Source of the DNA: Pseudomonas serbica
GTDB taxonomy: Bacteria; Pseudomonadota; Gammaproteobacteria; Pseudomonadales; Pseudomonadaceae
Direction of reading: 5' to 3'
DNA length: 64,000 nt
Assembly (NCBI RefSeq): GCF_028823535.1
Contig: NZ_JAQIYM010000016.1
Location: 1 to 64,000 of the forward strand
In this document: piece by piece, positions 34,514 through 44,107 of the stretch
Numbering within the stretch: the first letter of the stretch is position 1
Layout of the letters: each line of letters opens with the position of its first letter
The notes under the pieces: model-generated
The model's input: the letters and a program-made list of their open reading frames with translations, nothing else
Told to the model about the DNA's origin: nothing
Database searches by the model: none
Translations under genes and position numbers: made by a program

Positions 34514-34906
34514 CAGGCTTTTCCGCCAATTCTTATTGGAAATTAGCCAACATATACTCGCATTCAGCCTGGCTTGACCAGCATCGTTTCTCAACCGGAA
34601 AAGCCCCGATTTCAAACAGGGCCAACGGCCTGGATGCAGGGTAAAAACACTGCTTTCAAGCCGAAAAAGGCATCTGCACGGCAGCGCAATCACTGCCATT
34701 TTCGCCCCCGCCGAGGGCTCATACGGCGGGTTACCTTTCGGCGCCACACCCATGGCATTTCAACCTTCCCTCGCCTTCGGAAGATCGCCAGGGCAGCAAT
34801 GACTCCAGCAGCATTCAGGCGATGTCCCGCATCGGGTCGTCGCCCGGGTACCCGTACGCCCCTGAAAAGGCCGGCAAACAACAACAATTAAAAGCGGAGC
34901 CTCACT
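34514..34906. promoter_or_regulatory. 393-bp divergent control region
   Basis: No gene is seen. Next to the LysR start lies a short palindrome CCAAT-TCTT-ATTGG (34526-34539), followed by TATACT (34553-34558), a possible minus-10 element for the symporter operon. The long leader to 34907 has no clear hairpin with a T-run. The octamer CATATACT recurs before the acyl-CoA ligase gene near 38443. Confidence 0.4.
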
Positions 34907-35236
34907 ATGACGATTGACCATCCGAACCATGTCCAGACCTGCGCCCAAGTCAGGGCCAATCCCAAGTTCCAGCACCTCACTCGCCAGCGCGCGCTGCTGG
35001 CCTGGTCACTGAGCGGCGCAGTCCTGACCGTCTATTACAGCTTCATCATGGTAGTGGCGTTCGCCCCTGCCTGGTTGCACTTGCCACTGTACGACGGCAG
35101 TCACCTCAGCCTCGGTATGCCAATTGGCGTGGCAATCATCTTGCTGTCCTGGTTGCTCACCGCCTGGTACGTGCACACCGCCAACACACGCTTCGACGCG
35201 CTCAGCGCGCAGATCCTTCAGGAGACCCGCGCATGA
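34907..35236 (+). CDS. DUF485 family membrane protein (YjcH-like)
   Basis: A small membrane protein of 109 residues with two helices (LLAWSLSGAVLTVYYSFIMV and MPIGVAIILLSWLLTAWYVH) and a cytosolic N-terminus beginning NPKFQHLTRQR, the DUF485 hallmark. In E. coli and many proteobacteria the homologue YjcH is encoded directly before the ActP acetate symporter, as here: its stop overlaps the symporter ATG by ATGA. Probably an accessory subunit of the symporter. Confidence 0.9.
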   Translation: MTIDHPNHVQTCAQVRANPKFQHLTRQRALLAWSLSGAVLTVYYSFIMVVAFAPAWLHLPLYDGSHLSLGMPIGVAIILLSWLLTAWYVHTANTRFDALSAQILQETRA

Positions 35237-36882
35237 AACGCCTGCCCGCCCTCCTCGCCCTTTGCCCCCTGCTGGTCAACGCCGACACCATCACCGCGCA
35301 GAAGCAACCGCTCAATCTGCATGCCATCGGCATGTTCTTCGTCTTCGTCCTCGCCACTTTGCTGATCACTTGGTGGGCGTCCCGCCGTACACGCTCCGCT
35401 GCCGATTTCTACAGCGCCGGTGGCGGTATCACCGGTTTCCAGAATGGCCTGGCGATCGCCGGTGACTACATGTCGGCGGCCACTTTGCTGGGCCTCTCGA
35501 GCCTGGTGTTCACCAGGGGCTATGACGGCTTCATCTACATCATTGGCTTCTTCGTAGGCTGGCCCATCGTCACCTTCCTGATGGCCGAGCGCCTGCGTAA
35601 CCTGGGCCGCTACACTTTCGCCGACATTGTCTCTTTCCGCCTGGATCAGACGCGCGTGCGCAGCTTCGCCGCCCTCGGCTCGTTGACGGTGGTGTGCTGC
35701 TACCTGGTGGTGCAGATGGTCGGCGCCGGCCAGTTGATCAAGCTGCTGTTCGGCCTCGACTATCGCACGGCGGTGGTTGTGGTCGGCTTGCTGATGCTGG
35801 TCTACGTGATCTTCGGCGGCATGCTCGCCACCACCTGGGTGCAAATCACCAAGGCCGTACTGCTATTGGCGGGCGGCACGACCCTGATGCTGATGGCCCT
35901 GAGCCGCTTCGGTTTCAGCTTCGAGACGCTGTCGGCCCAAGCTGTAGCAGTGCATGCCAGCGGCGCGCAGATCATGGGCCCGGGCACCTTGCTGGCCGAC
36001 CCGATCAACGCGGTGTCACTGTCCCTTGGCCTGGTTTTCGGCATCGCCGGCCTGCCGCACATCCTGATGCGTTTCTTCACCGTGCCCAATGCCAAGGAGG
36101 CGCGTAAATCAGTACTGTTCGCCACGGTGTTCATCGGCTTCTTCTTCCTCGTGGTCTGCATCCTGGGCTATACCGCCATCGTCATCGTCGGGACTGACCC
36201 GCAGTATTACGTCGACGGCAAGCCAGGCGGCGCCATGATCGGCGGCGGCAACATGGTGGCCATGCACTTGGCCAAGGCGGTGGGCGGCAACCTGTTTCTC
36301 GGGTTCCTCTCCGCCGTAGCCTTCGCCACCATCCTGGCCGTGGTTGCCGGCCTGGCCCTGGCCGGCGCCTCGGCGATTTCTCACGATCTTTACGCCTCAG
36401 TCCTGAAGAAGGGCAAGGCCGACGAGAAGCAGGAAATGCGCGTATCACGCATTGCCACTGTCTGCCTGGGCATTGTCGCGATCTCCCTGGGCATTCTGTT
36501 CGAGGGCCAGAACATCGCCTTCCTGGTCGGTTTGACGTTCGGCATAGCCGCCTCTGCAAATTTCCCTGTACTGATCATGGCCATGTACTGGGGTGGCCTG
36601 ACCACCCGTGGTGCCCTCTATGGCGGTTTGACCGGCCTGGTCAGCGCCCTGGCGCTGGTCATCGGTTCGCCGTCTGTGTGGGTCGGTGTGTTGGGCCACG
36701 CCCAGGCGATCTTCCCCTACGACCAACCGGCACTGTTCTCCATGCCTTTAGCCTTCCTGGTCATCGTGGTGGTGTCCAGGCTGGACCGCAGCGAGCGCGC
36801 CGACCGTGAACGCGCTGCCTATGCCGATCAGTTCGTCCGCGCCCAGACCGGCCTGGGCGCTGCCATGGCCAGCAGTCACTAG
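35233..36882 (+). CDS. ActP-like sodium:solute symporter for a short-chain acid
   Basis: Inner-membrane SSS-family symporter, 549 residues, with an N-terminal signal-like segment and about thirteen helices. Typical ActP segments are FYSAGGGITGFQNGLAIAGD, YMSAATLLGLSSLVFTRGYD, GLPHILMRFFTVPNAKEARK and AGASAISHDLYASVLKK. ActP takes up acetate and other small monocarboxylates such as glycolate. Neighbours here encode an acyl-CoA ligase and valine-distal enzymes, so a C3-C4 acid (isobutyrate, 3-hydroxyisobutyrate or propionate) is a reasonable inference. It is followed by a rho-independent terminator at 36911-36944. Confidence 0.88.
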   Translation: MKRLPALLALCPLLVNADTITAQKQPLNLHAIGMFFVFVLATLLITWWASRRTRSAADFYSAGGGITGFQNGLAIAGDYMSAATLLGLSSLVFTRGYDGFIYIIGFFVGWPIVTFLMAERLRNLGRYTFADIVSFRLDQTRVRSFAALGSLTVVCCYLVVQMVGAGQLIKLLFGLDYRTAVVVVGLLMLVYVIFGGMLATTWVQITKAVLLLAGGTTLMLMALSRFGFSFETLSAQAVAVHASGAQIMGPGTLLADPINAVSLSLGLVFGIAGLPHILMRFFTVPNAKEARKSVLFATVFIGFFFLVVCILGYTAIVIVGTDPQYYVDGKPGGAMIGGGNMVAMHLAKAVGGNLFLGFLSAVAFATILAVVAGLALAGASAISHDLYASVLKKGKADEKQEMRVSRIATVCLGIVAISLGILFEGQNIAFLVGLTFGIAASANFPVLIMAMYWGGLTTRGALYGGLTGLVSALALVIGSPSVWVGVLGHAQAIFPYDQPALFSMPLAFLVIVVVSRLDRSERADRERAAYADQFVRAQTGLGAAMASSH

Positions 36883-36910
36883 CGCTGCCGTTTTACGGGT
36901 CTATGCCCCG

Positions 36911-36944
36911 AGCGCGAGTGCGCCCCTTAGCGTCGCGCTTTTTT
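36911..36944 (+). terminator. Rho-independent terminator after the symporter gene
   Basis: Stem AGCGCGA (36911-36917) with TCGCGCT (36933-36939), then six Ts to 36944. It separates the DUF485-symporter transcript from the porin gene. Confidence 0.75.
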
Positions 36945-37063
36945 ACTCCCCCCTGCTCCGCCTGGCGCAGGGCACCTTCAACGAGCCTTCCCGCCACTGG
37001 CCCCGATCAGTGCGGGATCGGCTTGCTCATAACAACACTTCTTCTAATAACAAGAGACAAGCA

Positions 37064-38314
37064 ATGAAACCCACCCTCATCATCCTGTTCCTGGCCGGCA
37101 GCAGCCTGGCCTCCCAAGTCCACGCAAGCTTCCTCGCAGACAGCAAAGCCAGCCTGGAACTGCGCAACTTTTACTTCAACCGAGATTATCGTCAGACCAA
37201 CGCAGCCCAATCCAAACAAGAGGAATGGGCCCAGGGCTTGCTGCTGCGCTATGAGTCTGGCTTTACCGAAGGTCTGGTCGGCGTCGGTTTCGACGCCATC
37301 GGCCTGCTCGGCGTAAAACTCGACTCCAGCCCCGATCGCGCCGGTTCCGGCCTGCTCAAACGCCACAGCGACACACGCAAGGGTGCCCAGGACGAATACG
37401 GCGAACTGGGCCTGACCGCCAAGCTGCGCGCCTCCAAAAGCACGCTCAAGCTCGGCACGCTGCTGCCCAAGCTGCCGACGGTATTGGCCAACGACTCACG
37501 GCTGCTGCCGCAAACCTTCGAAGGCGGTCAGTTGACCTCGCTGGAAATCGAAGGCCTGACCGTGGATGCCGGGCGGCTGACCCAGGTCAACCAGCGCGAC
37601 TCCTCGAACTATGAGGATATGGGCATCACCCGCACCGGCGCCAAGGGCATCACCAGCCGCCAGGTGGGCAGCGACAGCTTCGATTTCGCCAGCCTGAACT
37701 ACAAGTGGACCGGCAACCTCACCACCGGCTACGCCTACGGCCACCTCGACAACTTCTACGACCAGCACATGGTCAACCTGACCTACGTACTGCCCGTGAC
37801 CGCCGGCCAGTCCTTGAAGACCGACCTGCGTTACGCCCGCTCTACCGACGATGGCGGCAGCAATGTCGACAACAACGCGATCGGTGCCATGTTCACCTAC
37901 AGCCTCGGCGGCCATGCCTTGGGCCTGGGCTACCAGGGCATGAGCGGCGACACCGGTTTCGCCTACATCAACGGTGCCGATGCGTTCCTGGTGAACTTCG
38001 TGCAAATCGGCGACTTCGCCAGCAAGGACGAACAATCCTGGCAGGCACGCTACGACTACAACTTCGCGGCCATGGGCGTGCCTGGCCTGTCCTTCATGAC
38101 CCGCTACCTCACCGGCGACAACATTGACCTGGGCAGCAACCGTCCCGAAGGCAAGGAATGGGAACGCGATACCGACATTGGTTACGTCGTACAGAGCGGG
38201 CCGCTGAAAAATGTCGGCGTGAAATGGCGTAACGCGACGGTGCGCTCCACCAACTTCGGCAGCGACCTGGATGAAAACCGCCTGATCCTCAGTTATACCC
38301 TGGCGCTCTGGTAA
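37064..38314 (+). CDS. OprD-family outer membrane porin
   Basis: Substrate-specific outer-membrane porin of the OprD/Occ family, 416 residues, with a signal peptide (MKPTLIILFLAGSSLASQVH...). Family-typical segments are the start SFLADSKASLELRNFYFNRD, the plug-region lysines in GTLLPKLPTVLANDSRLLPQ, GLTVDAGRLTQVNQRDSSNY, and the C-terminal strand ENRLILSYTLALW ending in an aromatic residue. OprD relatives admit carboxylates and amino acids. Its place between the symporter and acyl-CoA ligase genes points to the acid handled by the cluster. An in-frame opening from 36806 is the tail of the symporter in another frame. Confidence 0.93.
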   Translation: MKPTLIILFLAGSSLASQVHASFLADSKASLELRNFYFNRDYRQTNAAQSKQEEWAQGLLLRYESGFTEGLVGVGFDAIGLLGVKLDSSPDRAGSGLLKRHSDTRKGAQDEYGELGLTAKLRASKSTLKLGTLLPKLPTVLANDSRLLPQTFEGGQLTSLEIEGLTVDAGRLTQVNQRDSSNYEDMGITRTGAKGITSRQVGSDSFDFASLNYKWTGNLTTGYAYGHLDNFYDQHMVNLTYVLPVTAGQSLKTDLRYARSTDDGGSNVDNNAIGAMFTYSLGGHALGLGYQGMSGDTGFAYINGADAFLVNFVQIGDFASKDEQSWQARYDYNFAAMGVPGLSFMTRYLTGDNIDLGSNRPEGKEWERDTDIGYVVQSGPLKNVGVKWRNATVRSTNFGSDLDENRLILSYTLALW

Positions 38315-38665
38315 TCCCCCCGCAAGACGGGGCCGCTCGTATCGCCTGATGGTGCGAGTGGCCTCGCGTTCAACGCGCCTTAGCTATGATTTTTTTGCAC
38401 AACGCACCGGTGTTTATGAGCGTTTTTAATTGATTTTTGCATGCATATACTGAACTCAAGCGCCCGGTCTCGAACCGGGCCAGTCCCAACAAAAACAAAC
38501 AAGGGCATCCACCGTGAAGACATCCATGCTTGCCATCGTCTCCCCGCTTTCAGGTACCTGCACGCGTCCCGTACGCATTGCTGCGCGCAGCGAAGCCCCC
38601 CTCGCCGCTTGACCATCCCGTACCCGTTACCGCGCCGATCGCCCTCGCGATCGATGGAGACTTTA
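38315..38665. promoter_or_regulatory. 351-bp gap before the ligase-mms operon
   Basis: No gene is seen. T-rich stretches (38389-38396 and 38425-38439) and CATATACT near 38443 suggest a promoter. The decamer GCACAACGCA (38397-38406) is the reverse complement of TGCGTTGTGC at 34488-34497, inside the start of the LysR gene. A short GC hairpin follows the porin stop without a T-run. Confidence 0.35.
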
Positions 38666-40369
38666 ATGAACAGCAACTGCCAACCCTTCCTCGCCGCTCG
38701 CGATTTCCTGCTGGCCCACCGCACCGATTACGCCACCGCCGCGCGTGACTTCCGCTGGCCGCAACTGAACGAGTTCAACTGGGCACTGGATTACTTCGAT
38801 GCCATGGCCGAGGGCAACCAGGCCAACGCCCTGTGGATCGTCGAAGAAGACGGCAGCGAGCAGCGCTACAGCTTCCAGCAACTGGCCGCGCGCTCAAACC
38901 AGGTGGCTAACCACCTGCGTGCACTTGGCGTGCGCCGTGGCGAGCGCGTCCTGCTGATGCTCGGTAACGACGTCGCCCTGTGGGAAACCATGCTGGCCGC
39001 CTTCAAACTCGGCGCGGTTGTCATCCCTGCCACCGCCCTGCTGACTCCCGATGACCTCGGCGACCGTATCGAGCGCGGCCAGGTTCGTCACCTGGTGGTC
39101 GGTGCCGCCCACGTCGACAAGTTCGACGGCCTGGGTGAAGGCTGCAGTCGCATTTGCGTCGGCCCGGCCCCCGCCGGCTGGACGCCGCACAGCGCCGCCA
39201 GCGAGTATTCCGAACAGTTCGACATCGAAGGGCGCACCCTGGCCACCGACCCGATGCTGCTGTACTTCACCTCCGGCACCACCTCCAAACCGAAGATGGT
39301 GCTGCACAGCCATCAGAGCTACCCGGTCGGCCACTTGTCGACCATGTACTGGATCGGCCTGCAGCCGGGTGACCTGCACTTGAACATCTCGTCACCGGGT
39401 TGGGCCAAGCACGCCTGGAGCTGTCTCTTCGCCCCGTGGAACGCCGGCGCCTGCATCTTCATCCACAACGTCGCGCGCTTCAGCGCCCCGGCCCTGCTCG
39501 GCGCCCTGGAGCGCTACGGCGTCACCAGCCTGTGCGCTCCGCCCACCGTGTGGCGCATGCTGATCCAGGAGGACTTGACCAGTTACAAGGATCGCTTGAA
39601 CCTGCGCGAGCTGGTGGGTGCCGGTGAGCCGCTCAACCCGGAGATCATCGAGCAGATCCTGCATGCCTGGAACTTGCCGCTGCGTGACGGCTTCGGCCAG
39701 TCGGAAACCACCGCCCTGGTTGGCAACACGCCCGGTCAACTGCTCAAACCCGGCTCCATGGGCCGTCCGCTGCCGGGCTACCAGGTGACCATGCTCGACC
39801 CTGACGGTGTCCCCGGCAATGAGGGCGAGGTTGCCCTGCCGCTGGACGTGCGTCCGCTCGGGCTGATGCTGTGCTATGAGGACAGCCCGGAAAAAACCGC
39901 CGAAGTGATGCGCGACGGTTTCTACCGCACCGGCGATACCGCTCAGATCGACGAGGACGGTTATGTCACCTTTGTCGGCCGCGCCGACGATGTGTTCAAA
40001 GCCTCCGACTACCGCATCAGTCCCTTCGAGCTGGAAAGCGCACTGATCGAGCATCCGGCAGTGATGGAAGTGGCCGTGGTGCCTAGCCCTGACCCGCTGC
40101 GCCTGGCCGTACCCAAGGCGTTTCTGATCCTGGCCCATGACGAACCCGGGAGCGCCGAGCTCGCCGGCAATATCCTCGCCTTCGCCCGCGAGCACCTGGC
40201 GCCGTACAAGCGGGTGCGGCGCATCGAATTCGTCAGCGAACTGCCCAAGACCATCTCCGGGAAAATCCGCCGGGTGGAACTGCGACAAATGGAAGTGCAG
40301 CGCCGGCAGAGTGATGCACGCGGCGCTCATGAGTACTTCGAAGAAGACTTCCCACAGCTCAAGGGCTGA
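38666..40369 (+). CDS. AMP-forming acyl-CoA ligase (short/medium-chain)
   Basis: Adenylate-forming acyl-CoA synthetase of 567 residues, nearest in pattern to the acetyl-CoA synthetase/medium-chain (MACS) group. The ATP-binding P-loop is YFTSGTTSKPKMVLHSH (about 205-221), then GFGQSETTALVGN (about 345) and YRTGDTAQIDEDGYVTFVGR (about 420-440). The C-terminal catalytic lysine motif is LPKTISGKIRRVELR. GGAGA precedes the ATG at 38666 by six bases; earlier in-frame ATGs have no such site. It is first in the run ligase-mmsA-mmsB-hydrolase-dehydrogenase, so isobutyrate activation to isobutyryl-CoA is the attractive guess. Confidence 0.88.
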   Translation: MNSNCQPFLAARDFLLAHRTDYATAARDFRWPQLNEFNWALDYFDAMAEGNQANALWIVEEDGSEQRYSFQQLAARSNQVANHLRALGVRRGERVLLMLGNDVALWETMLAAFKLGAVVIPATALLTPDDLGDRIERGQVRHLVVGAAHVDKFDGLGEGCSRICVGPAPAGWTPHSAASEYSEQFDIEGRTLATDPMLLYFTSGTTSKPKMVLHSHQSYPVGHLSTMYWIGLQPGDLHLNISSPGWAKHAWSCLFAPWNAGACIFIHNVARFSAPALLGALERYGVTSLCAPPTVWRMLIQEDLTSYKDRLNLRELVGAGEPLNPEIIEQILHAWNLPLRDGFGQSETTALVGNTPGQLLKPGSMGRPLPGYQVTMLDPDGVPGNEGEVALPLDVRPLGLMLCYEDSPEKTAEVMRDGFYRTGDTAQIDEDGYVTFVGRADDVFKASDYRISPFELESALIEHPAVMEVAVVPSPDPLRLAVPKAFLILAHDEPGSAELAGNILAFAREHLAPYKRVRRIEFVSELPKTISGKIRRVELRQMEVQRRQSDARGAHEYFEEDFPQLKG

Positions 40370-40470
40370 ACCCGGGCCGGTTCGCCGGCCTTCCTGAATT
40401 CAATTCCGACCGCTCGGCCATCCAGGCCGAGTGGCTTAACTCGCCCCAAAGAAAGTAGGCAGAACTGAAA

Positions 40471-41979
40471 ATGACCTCTTCCAGCATTCCAAGCGTCAAG
40501 CTCCTCATCAACGGCGAATTCGTCGAATCGCGCACCACCGAGTGGCGCGACGTGGTCAACCCGGCCACTCAGGAAGTCCTGGCTCGCGTACCCTTCGCCA
40601 CCGCCGAGGAAATGAACGCCGCCGTGGCCAGCGCCAAGGAAGCCTTCAAGACCTGGCGCAAGACGCCGATCGGCGCTCGCTCGCGGATCTTCTTCAAATA
40701 TCAGCAACTGATCCGCGAGAACATCAAGGAACTGGCCGCCCTGCTCACCGCCGAACAGGGCAAGACCCTGCCGGATGCCGAAGGTGATGTATTTCGCGGA
40801 CTGGAAGTGGTCGAGCACGCCACTTCCATCGGCAACCTGCAGATGGGTGAATTGGCCAACAACGTCGCCAATGGCGTCGACACCTACACCCTGATGCAGC
40901 CGCTGGGCGTGTGCGCCGGCATCACCCCGTTCAACTTCCCGGCGATGATCCCGTTGTGGATGTTCCCGATGGCCATCGCTACCGGCAACACCTTCATCCT
41001 CAAGCCATCCGAGCAAGACCCGTTGGTGACCATGCGCCTGGTCGAACTGGCGCTGGAGGCCGGTGTACCCAAGGGGGTGCTCAACGTCATCCACGGCGGC
41101 GTCGATGCGGTGAACCTGATCTGTGACCACCCGGACATCAAGGCCGTGTCCTTCGTCGGTTCGACCAAGGTCGGCACCCACGTCTACAACCGCGCCACCC
41201 AGAACGGCAAACGCGCACAGTGCATGATGGGCGCCAAGAACCACGCCATCGTCCTGCCCGATGCCAACAAGCAGCAGACGTTGAACAACCTGCTGGGCGC
41301 CTCGTTCGGCGCCGCCGGCCAGCGCTGCATGGCCCTGCCGGTGGTGATCCTGGTGGGTGAAGCGCAGAGCTGGCTGCCGGACCTGATCGAGCGGACCAAA
41401 ACCCTCAAGATCAATGGCGGCACCGAACCAGGCACCGACATCGGCCCGGTGATCTCCTGCGCGGCCCTGGATCGGGTCAACAGCCTGATCGCCAGCGGCA
41501 TCGAAGAAGGCGCCCGGCTTGAACTGGATGGACGCAACCCAAGCGTGCCGGGTTATCAGGACGGCAATTTCGTTGGCCCGACCATCTTCTCCAACGTCAC
41601 TGCGCACATGTCTGTGTACCGCGAGGAAATCTTCGGCCCGGTGCTGTGTGTCATGCACGCCGCGAGCCTGAGCGAGGCGATCGAGATCATCAACGCCAAC
41701 CCGAATGGCAACGGTACCGCCCTGTTCACCCGCTCCGGCGCTGCGGCCCGGCACTTCCAGGAAGAAATCGATGTCGGCCAGGTGGGCATCAACGTGCCCA
41801 TTCCAGTACCGGTTCCGCTGTTCTCCTTCTCCGGTTCGCGCGCCTCCAAGCTCGGCGATCTGGGCCCTTACGGCAAGCAAGTGGTGACCTTCTACACCCA
41901 GACCAAGACGATCACCCAGCGCTGGTTCGACGAGGATGACACCGGCGGTACGGTGAACACCACCATCACCCTGAAATGA
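40471..41979 (+). CDS. mmsA: Methylmalonate-semialdehyde dehydrogenase (CoA-acylating)
   Basis: Converts methylmalonate semialdehyde to propionyl-CoA with NAD+ and CoA, the last step of valine degradation; 502 residues, normal for MmsA. The catalytic cysteine is C286 in GAAGQRCMALP. NAD-binding and family segments are PLGVCAGITPFNFPAMIPLW, FILKPSEQDP, FVGSTKVGTHVYNRA and GQVGINVPIPVPVPLFSFSG, the last being diagnostic for MmsA. It lacks the general-base glutamate segment of ordinary aldehyde dehydrogenases, as is usual in this subfamily. It is followed by mmsB after a GC hairpin. Confidence 0.96.
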   Translation: MTSSSIPSVKLLINGEFVESRTTEWRDVVNPATQEVLARVPFATAEEMNAAVASAKEAFKTWRKTPIGARSRIFFKYQQLIRENIKELAALLTAEQGKTLPDAEGDVFRGLEVVEHATSIGNLQMGELANNVANGVDTYTLMQPLGVCAGITPFNFPAMIPLWMFPMAIATGNTFILKPSEQDPLVTMRLVELALEAGVPKGVLNVIHGGVDAVNLICDHPDIKAVSFVGSTKVGTHVYNRATQNGKRAQCMMGAKNHAIVLPDANKQQTLNNLLGASFGAAGQRCMALPVVILVGEAQSWLPDLIERTKTLKINGGTEPGTDIGPVISCAALDRVNSLIASGIEEGARLELDGRNPSVPGYQDGNFVGPTIFSNVTAHMSVYREEIFGPVLCVMHAASLSEAIEIINANPNGNGTALFTRSGAAARHFQEEIDVGQVGINVPIPVPVPLFSFSGSRASKLGDLGPYGKQVVTFYTQTKTITQRWFDEDDTGGTVNTTITLK

Positions 41980-41984
41980 TCTCT

Positions 41985-42011
41985 GCCGGCCGGCGCACAA
42001 CGTCGGCCGGC
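41985..42011. other. Strong intercistronic hairpin between mmsA and mmsB
   Basis: GCCGGCCG (41985-41992) and CGGCCGGC (42004-42011) form a perfect 8-bp GC stem with an 11-base loop. There is no T-run after it, so it is more likely an mRNA-stability or attenuation element than a terminator. Confidence 0.55.
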
Positions 42012-42089
42012 CAGAAACTGAACGGTGCAATACCAGCCATTTCTGGTCGATGTGCACTAGCGCGTCACCACTCGCAAAAGGTAGTCATC

Positions 42090-42986
42090 ATGCATATCGG
42101 TTTTCTCGGCCTGGGCAACATGGGCGGCCCAATGGCCCGCAACCTGCTCAAGGCTGGCCACAGCCTGACCGTCTTCGATCCCTTCCCGCAGGCAATCGCC
42201 GCCTTGGTCGAGGCCGGCGCCAGCGCCGCGGACTCGCCTGCCGGCGTGGCCAAAGCCGGGGTTGAAGTGATCATCACCATGCTACCAACCGCAGACCACG
42301 TGAAGCAGGTCTATCGCGGCAAGGACGGCCTGTTGGCCAATATTGGCCAGGGCGTGCTGTTGATCGACAGTTCGACCATCGACCCGCTCAGTGCCCGCGA
42401 GGTGGCCAAATTCGCCCTTGCCCAAGGCAACCCAATGCTCGACGCGCCGGTCTCCGGCGGCACCGGCGGCGCGACGGCGGGCACCCTGACGTTCATGGTC
42501 GGCGGCCCGGTCAGCGTGTACGACCAGGCCCTGCCGATCCTTTCGGCGATGGGCAGGAACATCGTGCATTGCGGTGCAGCAGGTAACGGCCAGGTGGCCA
42601 AGATCGCCAATAACATGCTGCTCGGCATCTCCATGGTCGGCGTCGCCGAAGCCATGGCCCTGGGTGTGGCCCTGGGCATGGACGCCAAGGTGCTGGCCGG
42701 GGTCATCGGCACTTCCACGGGTCGCTGCTGGAGCTCGGAGATCAACAATCCGTTCCCGGGCGTGCTGGAAAATGCTCCGGCCTCGCGCGGTTACAGTGGC
42801 GGCTTCGGTACCGACCTGATGCTCAAGGACCTGGGCCTTGCCACTGAAGCCGCTAAACAAGCGCGTCAGCCGGTGGTGCTCGGTGCTGCCGCGCAGCAGC
42901 TGTACCAGACCTTCAGCCTGCAAGGTAACGGCGGTCTGGACTTCTCCGCCATCATCAAACTGTTCCGTGGGGAAGCCCAAGCATGA
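42090..42986 (+). CDS. mmsB: 3-hydroxyisobutyrate dehydrogenase
   Basis: NAD-dependent oxidation of 3-hydroxyisobutyrate to methylmalonate semialdehyde, feeding MmsA; 298 residues. The N-terminal nucleotide-binding motif is GFLGLGNMGGPMARNLLKAG. The substrate motif is DAPVSGGTGGATAGTLTFMV, the catalytic lysine region is GNGQVAKIANNMLLGISM, and the C-terminal helix segment is GFGTDLMLKDLGLATEAA. The ATG at 42090 begins the Rossmann fold exactly. The last bases (ATGA) overlap the start of the hydrolase gene. Confidence 0.96.
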   Translation: MHIGFLGLGNMGGPMARNLLKAGHSLTVFDPFPQAIAALVEAGASAADSPAGVAKAGVEVIITMLPTADHVKQVYRGKDGLLANIGQGVLLIDSSTIDPLSAREVAKFALAQGNPMLDAPVSGGTGGATAGTLTFMVGGPVSVYDQALPILSAMGRNIVHCGAAGNGQVAKIANNMLLGISMVGVAEAMALGVALGMDAKVLAGVIGTSTGRCWSSEINNPFPGVLENAPASRGYSGGFGTDLMLKDLGLATEAAKQARQPVVLGAAAQQLYQTFSLQGNGGLDFSAIIKLFRGEAQA

Positions 42987-44107
42987 GCCCGCAGCAAGCC
43001 CCGGTGCTGGCCACTGTGCGCAACCGCATCGGTCACCTGACGCTGAATAGGCCAGGCGCGTTGAACACCCTGGACCTGCCCATGGTGACGCTGCTTTGCC
43101 AGCACCTGTGGGTCTGGGAACAGGACCCCGAGATCGTCGCCGTGACCCTGCGTGGCGCCGGGGAAAAAGCGTTCTGTGCCGGTGGCGATATCCGCATGCT
43201 GTACGACAGTCACAAGGCCGGCGACAACCTGCACGAGCGGTTTCTCGAGGAGGAGTACACCCTTGACGAGTACCTGCATGGCTACTCCAAACCGGTGCTG
43301 GCGCTGCTCGATGGTTTCGTCCTGGGCGGCGGCATGGGACTGGCGCAGGCTGCCTCGCTGCGAGTGATCACCGAACGCACGCGGATGGGTATGCCGGAAG
43401 TCGGCATCGGCTTTTTTCCCGATGTCGGCGGCAGCTATTTCCTCCCGCGCCTCCCGGGTGAGTTGGGTATCTATCTGGGGGTCACAGGCGGCCAGGTACG
43501 TGCCGCCGACGCGCTCTATGCCAAGCTGGCCGACTACTATCTGCCCAGCGAGCGGCTGGCCGAACTGGATGCCGCGCTGGATCACTTGAACTGGACTTGC
43601 GCGCCCGACGAAGACTTGCAAGACCTGCTCGCGGGCCTGGCCACCGAGCGTATTGCGGGATCGGAACTCAAGGCGTATCGCCAGGTGATCGATGAATATT
43701 TCGCCCTGCCCGATGTGCCGGCGATTCGCAATGCGCTGCAGCGCGAGCAGCGCCCCGAGTTGCGCGACTGGGCCGAACAGACGGTCGAGCTGCTCGACAG
43801 CCGCTCGCCGCTGGCAATGGCTACGACACTGGAACTGTTGCGGCGCGGTCGATACCTGAGCCTGGCCGATTGTTTTGCCCTGGAGCTGCACCTGGACTAC
43901 CAGTGGTTCGACAAGGGTGACCTGATGGAAGGTGTGCGCGCCCTGATCATCGACAAGGACAAGACCCCACGCTGGAACCCGCCAACCCTGGCGGAACTGA
44001 TACCTGCGCGGGTGCAGGCCTTTTTCAGCGACTTTCACCCGGCCTCTGGCAAACCCCTTCGCACCGCCCGTTCGGCAGGAGACTCGCAATGCACGATATC
44101 GAATTGA
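42983..44107 (+). CDS. 3-hydroxyisobutyryl-CoA hydrolase
   Basis: A crotonase-fold enzyme of 374 residues that releases 3-hydroxyisobutyrate from its CoA ester. The extended length (ordinary enoyl-CoA hydratases have about 260 residues) and the segments FCAGGDIRMLYDSHKAGDN, LLDGFVLGGGMGLAQAASLR and TRMGMPEVGIGFFPDVGGSY identify the HIBCH branch; the Glu in MPEVGIGFFPD is the usual catalytic residue. It is coupled to mmsB by an ATGA overlap and overlaps the acyl-CoA dehydrogenase gene by 19 bases. It is not a methacrylyl-CoA hydratase, so that step is missing from the cluster. Confidence 0.92.
   Translation: MSPQQAPVLATVRNRIGHLTLNRPGALNTLDLPMVTLLCQHLWVWEQDPEIVAVTLRGAGEKAFCAGGDIRMLYDSHKAGDNLHERFLEEEYTLDEYLHGYSKPVLALLDGFVLGGGMGLAQAASLRVITERTRMGMPEVGIGFFPDVGGSYFLPRLPGELGIYLGVTGGQVRAADALYAKLADYYLPSERLAELDAALDHLNWTCAPDEDLQDLLAGLATERIAGSELKAYRQVIDEYFALPDVPAIRNALQREQRPELRDWAEQTVELLDSRSPLAMATTLELLRRGRYLSLADCFALELHLDYQWFDKGDLMEGVRALIIDKDKTPRWNPPTLAELIPARVQAFFSDFHPASGKPLRTARSAGDSQCTISN

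Noticed and set aside
41985..42011. Terminator between mmsA and mmsB
   Set aside because: The stem is strong but has no following T-run, and mmsB needs to be made with mmsA.
42983..44107. Enoyl-CoA hydratase (methacrylyl-CoA hydratase)
   Set aside because: The length of 374 residues and the GDIRMLYDSHKAGDN and MPEVGIGFFPDVGGSY segments place it in the 3-hydroxyisobutyryl-CoA hydrolase branch.
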